Source of the DNA: Ktedonobacter sp.
GTDB lineage: Bacteria > Chloroflexota > Ktedonobacteria > Ktedonobacterales > Ktedonobacteraceae
DNA: 7,515 nucleotides
Direction of reading: 5' to 3'
Assembly: GCA_003450555.1 (NCBI GenBank)
Contig: DMFQ01000414.1
Location: 9,217 to 16,731 of the forward strand
A model generated the notes under the pieces. That model was not told where the DNA came from and searched no databases. It saw nothing but the letters and a program-made list of their open reading frames with translations. Shown one piece after another: positions 1 to 5,414 of this stretch; the first letter of the stretch is position 1; each line of letters begins with the position of its first letter. Made by a program: the position numbers and the translations under genes.

Positions 1-1142
1 GTACGAATCTGAATTGAGATGACCGGGTTTTGTAAAAGTCCTTCTAGCCCTCTGACAATCCAAAGATCGGCTGGCAGTACTAAGAGGAGACCAAGGAGGG
101 TTGCAAGTGCAAAGTAGATCGGCCAGCGTATGAGTAGGGAGCGAGCAGAGTTTATAGTTGCTTGATCTCTTAAAGTTAGTAGCAATAAAGCTAGCGCTAC
201 ACCATTGAAGAAATACGGTTCGAGAGCCTGTAGATCAAACATGGTTGGGTTTCCGAGGAAGACGGGGAACCGCCAGAGTTGCCATAGGAAAAAAACCATT
301 TCGCTCGGATTATTGCTGTTGATGTTAACCGGGATGGGCACCTGCCAGGGGAGCAATGCACTGAGCAAGTGCAGCGTCGAATAGGGGCCGGGGAAGAAAT
401 GATTGACGCTGAGCATATAGTCAAAAGCAGCCGAGAAAACATACCCAACCACACTGGGAGTCAGGCCGAGTAACGACACAGAGATGAAGTAGCCTACAAA
501 CTGACGTTGCTGTGAAACAGCCCGAGGCTGTGTTGATGCCTGCGTTCTGATGTCATTTTCTTCCACTGCGCTTCCAGGCGAATATTGCAATGACTTCTTT
601 TTGCTAGTAGCGGGTAAAGGTCGAAGAGGTGCGAATGCCATGTGTCCCAAAGTCGCTCCAACGATACTAAAGAGCAAAGAGAATGCTGTTATCAGTCCCC
701 ACGTCGAGAGAAAGCCCAGTCGCTGGTCGCTCTGATTGCTGAGGCTATAAACTACATTGGGATAGGAGATAGCAACGATAAACTGGAAAAGTGCCAGGAA
801 AAGGCCTGCGAGAGCAGCTTCAAATAAGCCTGGACGCTCTATACTGCGAAGTTTACGAATAGCGGTAACGAGTAATCCGCAGCCTGTTGCGCTCAGAACG
901 GCGGCTGGAGCAAGTGACGTTGATGGTTGTGGATTGATACGCGCTCCAAGTGCGAAGAAAGCAGCAATGATAATTACTACGCCAATAGCGAGCCAGTCAA
1001 CGCGTTGTTTTTCTGCTTGCAGTCTGGGAGCAGGAGTAGATTCAGACCTGTGATCTGCCGGTATCTCGGCGGTTGGTTGCTCTAATGGTTCTACTGGCTC
1101 TTGAGACTCTATAGTAACCTCCGTATGATCTTGACCTTGCAT
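1..1142 (-). CDS. Multi-pass membrane protein, unknown function (3' end beyond window)
   Basis: I do not recognise this protein. An uninterrupted frame of 380 codons reads from an ATG at 1142-1140 to the left edge, so the C-terminus is missing. Residues 1-48 are polar, rich in Glu, Pro and Gln, with no signal peptide, and look cytoplasmic. Hydrophobic segments follow at about 49-66, 77-95, 107-126, 145-166, 216-238, 309-323 and 338-357, with weaker ones near 259-268 and 283-296. A polar, basic linker (about 174-214, with a KKK at 181-183) separates the first four segments from the rest. An AAGGAG lies at 1160-1155, 12 nt from the ATG, a slightly long spacing. No transporter, kinase or enzyme motif was seen. 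The gene is divergent from the heme operon and shares its regulatory region, which may mean co-regulation but proves no role in heme metabolism. I am confident that it is a real membrane protein; its function is unknown. Confidence 0.8.
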   Translation of the reverse strand, partial: MQGQDHTEVTIESQEPVEPLEQPTAEIPADHRSESTPAPRLQAEKQRVDWLAIGVVIIIAAFFALGARINPQPSTSLAPAAVLSATGCGLLVTAIRKLRSIERPGLFEAALAGLFLALFQFIVAISYPNVVYSLSNQSDQRLGFLSTWGLITAFSLLFSIVGATLGHMAFAPLRPLPATSKKKSLQYSPGSAVEENDIRTQASTQPRAVSQQRQFVGYFISVSLLGLTPSVVGYVFSAAFDYMLSVNHFFPGPYSTLHLLSALLPWQVPIPVNINSNNPSEMVFFLWQLWRFPVFLGNPTMFDLQALEPYFFNGVALALLLLTLRDQATINSARSLLIRWPIYFALATLLGLLLVLPADLWIVRGLEGLLQNPVISIQIR

Positions 1143-1164
1143 GTGTCTTTGTTGCTCCTTCTGT

Positions 1165-1182
1165 TAATCCACATGTGGATAC
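1165..1182. promoter_or_regulatory. Head-to-head DnaA-box-like inverted repeat
   Basis: A perfect 14-bp palindrome, ATCCACATGTGGAT, sits at 1167-1180. Viewed as 9-mers, TAATCCACA (1165-1173, + strand) and GTATCCACA (1182-1174, - strand) each differ by one base from the E. coli DnaA box TTATCCACA, and they abut with no spacer. It lies 23-40 bp upstream of the membrane-protein ATG and about 90 bp upstream of the hemA -35. The site may bind DnaA or an unrelated dimeric repressor. The symmetry is seen directly; any binding is inference. Confidence 0.4.
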
Positions 1183-1207
1183 TAACATACTTGTGAGAGC
1201 GCAACAA
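1179..1207 (-). promoter_or_regulatory. Weak candidate promoter for the divergent membrane-protein gene
   Basis: On the - strand TTGTTG (1207-1202) and TAGTAT (1184-1179) are separated by 17 nt. Each is a partial match to the sigma-70-type boxes (3/6 and 4/6). If real, the -35 falls in the 25-bp dyad and the -10 touches the 14-bp palindrome, so both dyads would be well placed as operators. Other start points in this AT-rich stretch are possible. Confidence 0.25.
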
Positions 1208-1211
1208 GTAT
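1187..1211. promoter_or_regulatory. 25-bp operator-like dyad (8-9-8)
   Basis: ATACTTGT (1187-1194) and ACAAGTAT (1204-1211) form a perfect 8-bp inverted repeat around a 9-nt spacer, centred at 1199. It is not followed by a T-run, so it does not look like a terminator. The spacing puts the half-sites about 17 bp centre to centre, more than one helical turn and a format used by several dimeric repressors. It lies between the two divergent genes and covers the candidate -35 of the leftward gene. No known operator sequence is recognised. Confidence 0.4.
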
Positions 1212-1273
1212 AGAAAAGTGTACCTGAGAAGAATATACAGGGTTTACCCGATAGGATATCCGTTCCCGTGCTC

Positions 1274-1301
1274 TTGACTATTCGCAAAAAAACGCTAAAA
1301 T
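1274..1301 (+). promoter_or_regulatory. Candidate hemA operon promoter
   Basis: TTGACT (1274-1279) and TAAAAT (1296-1301) are separated by 16 nt, each 5/6 to the sigma-70-type consensus, with an A-rich spacer. Transcription would start near 1308, giving a leader of roughly 37 nt before the GTG start. This is the only good promoter candidate for the six-gene operon, since no downstream junction leaves room for another outside coding sequence. Confidence 0.55.
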
Positions 1302-1335
1302 CTCTAATGAACGAGCTAAATATTTGAAGATTTAT

Positions 1336-1340
1336 GAGGT
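1336..1340 (+). promoter_or_regulatory. Ribosome binding site that fixes the hemA start
   Basis: GAGGT stands 4 nt before GTG 1345. An upstream in-frame TTG at 1324 has no comparable site and would add seven residues (MKIYEVY) before the conserved family N-terminus. The GTG is therefore preferred. An out-of-frame ATG at 1343 overlaps it (ATGTG). Confidence 0.6.
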
Positions 1341-1344
1341 TTAT

Positions 1345-2721
1345 GTGCATATTATTGTTGTCGGAGTTGATCACACCTCTGCACCTATAGCATTGCGTGA
1401 ACGGTTAGCCTGTTCACCGCGCCAGATATCTCAGGTACTCAGGTTTTCCCAACAAGTAATGCAGGAGAGCATTTTGCTTTCGACCTGTAACCGCATAGAA
1501 CTCTATGGTGTTTGTGCAGAGGTCGGTGAAGGTATAGAGAATCTGCTGCGAGTATTCAGTGAGTCCCGCGATGTTGCGCTATGGGAGCTACGTGCACATT
1601 GCTATAGTTTCAGCGATGAACTGGCTGTATCGCATCTCTTTGGCGTCGCAAGTGGTTTATATTCCCTGGTACCAGGTGAACCGCAGATTCAAGGACAGGT
1701 AGTGGATGCCCTCGAAGTCGCGCAAGGTGGTGGTTATGCAGGACCGATTACATCAGCACTCTTTCGTGGCGCTCTAGTGACGGGTAAGCGAGCGCGCAGT
1801 GAGACCGGTATCAGCCGCAATGCCACTTCAGTGAGCCATGTTGCCGTTCAACTGGCACGTCAGTTATTCCCAAAGTTGAACGAGGCCTGCGTCCTGCTGG
1901 TGGGTTCCGGGCAGATGAGTGAGTTGGCCGCGCGCAACCTGTGTGATAATGGTGCGCAACGACTCGTCATCATAAACCGGACGCAAACTCATGCAATCGA
2001 CCTTGCCCAACGCTTTGGTGCGCTTCATCGTACCTTCTCAGAGCTTTCTGAAGCATTGATTGAGGCTGATGTTGTCATTAGCTCTACGACTGCTCCTCGT
2101 GCCATCATCACTCGTGAGCTTATGTGCCAGGTGATGAACGGGCGCGGTGGTCGCTCTCTGCTCTTGATAGATATTGCGCTCCCGCGTGACGTTGAACCTG
2201 ATGTCGCCAACATAATGGGCGTACATCTCTATAATATGGACGATCTCCAGGCCTGCGTCACCGAAGGGATCCGCCTGCGGATGCAGGAAGTAGTGCACGT
2301 GCAGTCAATTATTGCCGACGAGGTTAAGACGTTCGAGCGCTGGTTACGTTCGCTGAGCGTCGTTGATACGATCAGCGACTTACGCCACTATGCCGATGAA
2401 CTGCGTCAACAGGAACTGACGCGCACCATGCGGCAACTCTCCTCTTCGCTTTCCGAACGAGAGGCCGCGGCAGTGCGAGAACTGACTACCCGCCTGGTGA
2501 ATAAATTGCTCCATACACCAATGTTACGTCTCAAAGATGCCGCGGCACAGGGTCAGGGTCATCTTTACTCCGAAGCTACACGCTATTTATTTGATTTGGA
2601 AGAGAAGCCTAATGAAACATATTACGATAGGGACGAGGGCCAGCAAGCTGGCGATGATACAGACATACCAGGTGATCGAGCGATTACAGCAGCACTGGTC
2701 GAACCTGCAGATAACCATTGA
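1345..2721 (+). CDS. hemA: Glutamyl-tRNA reductase (HemA)
   Basis: This enzyme catalyses the NADPH-dependent reduction of glutamyl-tRNA(Glu) to glutamate-1-semialdehyde, the first committed step of C5-pathway tetrapyrrole synthesis, in the cytoplasm. Starting at GTG, the N-terminus (HIIVVGVDHTSAP) matches the family. The nucleophilic Cys48 lies in LSTCNRIELYG and a conserved His97 precedes the VASGL motif. The KRARSETGIS motif is at about 148-157, the nucleotide-binding GSGQM at 187-191, and DIALPRDVEP opens the region joining to the C-terminal dimerisation helices. Two positions in the usual VLGEPQILGQ motif differ (VPGEPQIQGQ, about 109-118). The protein is 458 residues, but the recognisable fold ends at about LFDLEE (residue 420), close to the usual 410-430. 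The last 36 residues are acidic and are read from DNA that also encodes the HemC N-terminus. It is the first gene of the operon, behind the candidate promoter at 1274-1301. Its function is very secure; the tail is discussed in the findings. Confidence 0.97.
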   Translation: MHIIVVGVDHTSAPIALRERLACSPRQISQVLRFSQQVMQESILLSTCNRIELYGVCAEVGEGIENLLRVFSESRDVALWELRAHCYSFSDELAVSHLFGVASGLYSLVPGEPQIQGQVVDALEVAQGGGYAGPITSALFRGALVTGKRARSETGISRNATSVSHVAVQLARQLFPKLNEACVLLVGSGQMSELAARNLCDNGAQRLVIINRTQTHAIDLAQRFGALHRTFSELSEALIEADVVISSTTAPRAIITRELMCQVMNGRGGRSLLLIDIALPRDVEPDVANIMGVHLYNMDDLQACVTEGIRLRMQEVVHVQSIIADEVKTFERWLRSLSVVDTISDLRHYADELRQQELTRTMRQLSSSLSEREAAAVRELTTRLVNKLLHTPMLRLKDAAAQGQGHLYSEATRYLFDLEEKPNETYYDRDEGQQAGDDTDIPGDRAITAALVEPADNH

Positions 2722-3682
2722 GCAGATACGCACAACTGGTGACCGGGTGAGCGATGTACCATTGGCGCAGATAGGTGGAGATGGTGTATTTGTCACAGAG
2801 ATAGAACGCGCTCTGCATGAGAAACGTATCGACCTGGCAGTACATAGCTTGAAGGATTTACCGACTACGCAGCCGCAGGGATTGCGGCTCATGATTATGG
2901 GTCCGCGTGAAGATGTACGTGATGTATTGATCTCTAATAGGCAGAGTTGGCCTGCCCACGGAGTGCTATCTCCTGCGGATGGAACGAAAGAAATACGCTC
3001 CTTGGAGGGAAGCGAAGATAATGCGCCCTTGAGCGGTGTTCCCAACGGCTGGGAGGAGAAGCAGCAAGAACTACGCATTGGCACGTGCAGCTTGCGACGC
3101 ATTGCGCAACTACGCGTCTTTTGTCCCGGAGCGCAACTATTACCGATACGAGGGAATGTCGACACGCGTTTACGCAAGCTTGAAGCAAACGAGTATGATG
3201 GTATCGTATTGGCCGCGGCTGGTCTGCATAGACTGGATTTACTGGAGCGGTTGGTCGGTCGCGTCAGCTACTTGCCGATCGATATGGTAATGCCTGCACC
3301 AGGGCAGGGGGCGTTAGCAGTAGAGATGCGCGAAGAGCCTGAGATGATCGAACTCTTGTCACCACTCAACGATAGAATTAGCCAGGCTACAACCAGTGCT
3401 GAACGCATGTTTATGCGGCGGCTGGGCGCCGGCTGTTACCTACCTGTCGCGGCCTATGGAGAGATTTCAGGCGAGACCTTGACACTGCGAGGACTTGTAA
3501 TTAGCCTGGACGGAAAACGCCAGGTACGAGTGCAGCAAAGTATGCACTGGACGGCAGGAAACATCTTACTAGATGCTGAACGGCTGGGTGTGAAAGTTGC
3601 AGAGCAAGCGCTGGAGCAAGGCGCTAGCGAGATAATTGGCGCGTTAACTAGCAGCAGAGAGCAGGAGCAGCTACATGCTTGA
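2612..3682 (+). CDS. hemC: Porphobilinogen deaminase / hydroxymethylbilane synthase (HemC)
   Basis: This enzyme polymerises four porphobilinogens into hydroxymethylbilane in the cytoplasm, using a covalently attached dipyrromethane cofactor. The ATG at 2612 gives the family start MKHITIGTRASKLA; upstream in-frame codons would add unrelated residues. A modest GGAAG lies at 2598-2602. The catalytic Asp82 is in VHSLKDLPT, basic RIGTCSLRR is at 155-163, IRGNVDTRLRKL at 179-190 and PAPGQGALA at 228-236. The cofactor-binding Cys275 is in LGAGCYLP. At 356 residues it is longer than the usual 300-320. The surplus is an insertion between DVLIS (104-108) and the GTCSLRR strand, where about 46 residues replace roughly 18. 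The TSSLRR motif reads TCSLRR, putting a Cys at position 159. The gene begins inside the end of hemA (+1 frame, 110 bp overlap) and overlaps hemD by 8 bp, so coupled translation is likely. Function is very secure. Confidence 0.97.
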   Translation: MKHITIGTRASKLAMIQTYQVIERLQQHWSNLQITIEQIRTTGDRVSDVPLAQIGGDGVFVTEIERALHEKRIDLAVHSLKDLPTTQPQGLRLMIMGPREDVRDVLISNRQSWPAHGVLSPADGTKEIRSLEGSEDNAPLSGVPNGWEEKQQELRIGTCSLRRIAQLRVFCPGAQLLPIRGNVDTRLRKLEANEYDGIVLAAAGLHRLDLLERLVGRVSYLPIDMVMPAPGQGALAVEMREEPEMIELLSPLNDRISQATTSAERMFMRRLGAGCYLPVAAYGEISGETLTLRGLVISLDGKRQVRVQQSMHWTAGNILLDAERLGVKVAEQALEQGASEIIGALTSSREQEQLHA

Positions 3683-4649
3683 GCAAGATCAACCTGTTGT
3701 TGATGCCCTGGAAAAGAGTGACAATCCTGGCAGCAAGCTACTTACAATGCAGCAAGCAAGCCCACAGCGGGAAATACTCCATGGTAAGCGTATCCTGGTA
3801 ACACGCACGCGAGAGCAGGCAGGAGTGCTTAGCGAGCGCCTGCGTACGCTAGGGGCGTTACCTATTGAATTCCCAACGATCCGTATTGTGCCACCGCAGG
3901 ATTGGGAAACACTTGACAGAGCGCTAGCCACACTCTTCCCAGGGGCGGTGGAAAAGGACGATTACCACGAATGTCCCTACTCGTGGCTTGTCTTTACCAG
4001 CGCGAATGGCGTCAACATCTGTTGTGAGCGTTTGCTCGAGCTGGGATATGATCTACAAGCCATGTGCAAGGTGCGTGTTGCCGCGATTGGCCCGGCAACA
4101 GCTGCCGCACTTACGCGCTATGGTATACGTGCTGACCTGGTGCCTGAGGTCTATATTGCTGAAAGCGTCGCTGCCGCACTGATCCATGACGTTTGCCAGA
4201 GAGGAGAGTCATTGGAGGGTCAACGGATATTGCTGCCGCGCGCAAGCGAGGCTCGCAAAGTATTGGTCACCGAGTTGCAACAGGCGGGCGCTAGCGTGGA
4301 TGAAGTGACGGCCTATACGACCGCCTCAATCGCCAGCGATGATCGACAGGGGCGTGAGATATTGAGGCTCTTGCAGTACAAAGAACTTGACATAATAACA
4401 TTTACCAGTTCTTCTACAGTGCGAAATTTTATGCAGTGGGTGAGTAGTTGGAGTAGTTGCGCGACAGATTATACCTTTATGCATGATCCACAACTGAAAA
4501 TTGCTTGTATTGGTCCAATTACCGCGCAGACCGCGCGCGAACTAGGTCTCGTTGTCGATATCGAGGCGAGAGAGTTTACCATTGATGGCCTGGTCGAGGC
4601 AATTGTTGGGGCATCGCCAGGAGATGTCCCGTTACAACCCGAGGAATAA
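3675..4649 (+). CDS. hemD: Uroporphyrinogen-III synthase (HemD)
   Basis: HemD cyclises hydroxymethylbilane to uroporphyrinogen III with inversion of ring D. The two-lobed fold is visible. Lobe 1 begins with GKRILVTRTREQA (37-49) and reaches the TSANGV motif at 108-113. The second half of the fold includes VAAIGPATAAAL, the QRILLPRASEARKVL region, the VTAYTT motif with conserved Tyr214, FTSSSTVRNF (243 onward) and ACIGPITAQTARELG near the end. At 324 residues it exceeds the usual 240-270, mainly through a polar N-terminal extension of about 36 residues with no membrane segment. The start at ATG 3675 is supported by AGGAG at 3663-3667 with 7-nt spacing; Met25 (3747) would be an alternative that trims most of the extension. 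The start lies within the end of hemC (ATGCTTGA), which suggests coupling. Sequence conservation is low across this family, but motifs and context together are decisive. Confidence 0.95.
   Translation: MLEQDQPVVDALEKSDNPGSKLLTMQQASPQREILHGKRILVTRTREQAGVLSERLRTLGALPIEFPTIRIVPPQDWETLDRALATLFPGAVEKDDYHECPYSWLVFTSANGVNICCERLLELGYDLQAMCKVRVAAIGPATAAALTRYGIRADLVPEVYIAESVAAALIHDVCQRGESLEGQRILLPRASEARKVLVTELQQAGASVDEVTAYTTASIASDDRQGREILRLLQYKELDIITFTSSSTVRNFMQWVSSWSSCATDYTFMHDPQLKIACIGPITAQTARELGLVVDIEAREFTIDGLVEAIVGASPGDVPLQPEE
4442..4459 (+). repeat. 9-bp tandem duplication inside hemD
   Basis: GAGTAGTTG occurs twice back to back (4442-4450 and 4451-4459). It is in frame and produces an SSW-SSC repeat in a surface-like stretch after the FTSSSTVRNF motif. 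It looks like a recent three-codon slippage or duplication event that leaves the reading frame intact. Confidence 0.6.
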
Positions 4650-4655
4650 TGTATT

Positions 4656-5411
4656 ATGGCAGAACAGACAACTCAAGAGGCGTCGCTTGTGCAAACCGAG
4701 ACCCAACCTACGCCAAGCAAGCCGAAGCAACCGCGCCAATTTGTGCGCTTCACCTTCTTTAAACTTGATCCACAGTGGCAACTGCTGTCAGCCGAAACGC
4801 GCCAGCAGGGCAAACAAGAACTGCTGCGACTATTCGAGGAATACGCAGATGCCAGCCTCATGCGTAGTTTTAGCTTATTCGGTCTCCGCTCAGACTGCGA
4901 CTTTATGCTATGGCAGGCCACTTACGCCGTTGAAGACGTGCAAAGCGTCAGTAGCCGGATACGACGGAGCGCGATGGGGCCATACCTACGTGAAACCCAC
5001 GCATTCTTATCGATGACCAAACGCTCCGTGTATGTTGGAAAAAACGCTCGTGGCGCGCATGATCCACGGTTGGTGATTACGCCTGATGATAAAAAATACC
5101 TTTTTGTCTATCCATTTGTGAAGACACGTGCCTGGTACGCTTTGCCTCTGGCCGATCGAAAGCGGATGATGAATGAGCATATTCGTGTCGGGTTAACTTA
5201 TCCAACGGTATCGCTCAACACGACCTATTCTTTCGGTCTGGACGACCAGGAGTTTGTCGTAGCATTTGAGACAGACAATATCAGCGATTTTCTCGACCTT
5301 GTGCAGGAACTGCGCGAGACCGAGGCCAGTTCTTTTACGCTACGTGACACGCCCATGTTTACCTGTGTGGCACAGCCTCTTGCTGAAATACTGGAAGCGA
5401 TTGGAGCCTGA
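4656..5411 (+). CDS. hemQ: Coproheme decarboxylase (HemQ/ChdC, chlorite dismutase-like family)
   Basis: HemQ oxidatively decarboxylates two propionates of iron-coproporphyrin III, using peroxide, to give heme b, the last step of the coproporphyrin-dependent pathway. The protein has 251 residues. Residues 1-26 are polar and low in complexity, followed by the two ferredoxin-like halves of the chlorite dismutase fold (about 27-125 and 145-251). The diagnostic stretch KYLFVYPFVKTRAWY carries Tyr152, equivalent to the catalytic Tyr147 of Listeria HemQ. MMNEHIRVG carries His175, equivalent to the proximal heme ligand His174. SFGLDDQEFVVAFET (192-206) and the RDTPMFTCV end also fit. The region aligned to Listeria Gln187 reads VSLN, so no distal Gln is evident. 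The chlorite-splitting Arg context of true chlorite dismutases was not recognised, and the operon supports the heme role. GAGGA at 4641-4645 supports the ATG, 6 bp after hemD. Family is very secure; specificity is inferred from motif and context. Confidence 0.95.
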   Translation: MAEQTTQEASLVQTETQPTPSKPKQPRQFVRFTFFKLDPQWQLLSAETRQQGKQELLRLFEEYADASLMRSFSLFGLRSDCDFMLWQATYAVEDVQSVSSRIRRSAMGPYLRETHAFLSMTKRSVYVGKNARGAHDPRLVITPDDKKYLFVYPFVKTRAWYALPLADRKRMMNEHIRVGLTYPTVSLNTTYSFGLDDQEFVVAFETDNISDFLDLVQELRETEASSFTLRDTPMFTCVAQPLAEILEAIGA

Positions 5412-5414
5412 GCG

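Noticed and set aside
1240..1261. GGGTTTACCC and GGATATCC as a hairpin or terminator
   Set aside because: Each is only 4 bp per arm, with no T-run after it. This is too weak to separate from chance.
1042..1374. 110-codon frame on the - strand crossing the intergenic region
   Set aside because: It is out of frame with the membrane protein on the same strand and runs across the hemA start, promoter and both dyads. Its composition is not protein-like.
2537..2611. Longer HemC start at ATG 2537
   Set aside because: The 25 added residues do not fit the family N-terminus and lie inside the conserved HemA end. ATG 2612 gives the canonical start.
2587..3177. 196-codon open frame on the - strand, antisense to hemA end and hemC
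   Set aside because: It lies opposite an unmistakable HemC coding region, has no ribosome binding site or family motif that I recognise, and its Ser/Arg/Cys-rich composition is typical of antisense shadow frames.
4552..5016. 154-codon + strand frame across the hemD/hemQ junction
   Set aside because: It overlaps two clearly identified genes in another frame and contains no recognisable domain.
4656..5411. True chlorite dismutase (chlorite to chloride and oxygen)
   Set aside because: The Tyr in YPFVK and the His in MMNEH fit HemQ/ChdC, and the gene is embedded in a heme operon with no perchlorate-related neighbours.
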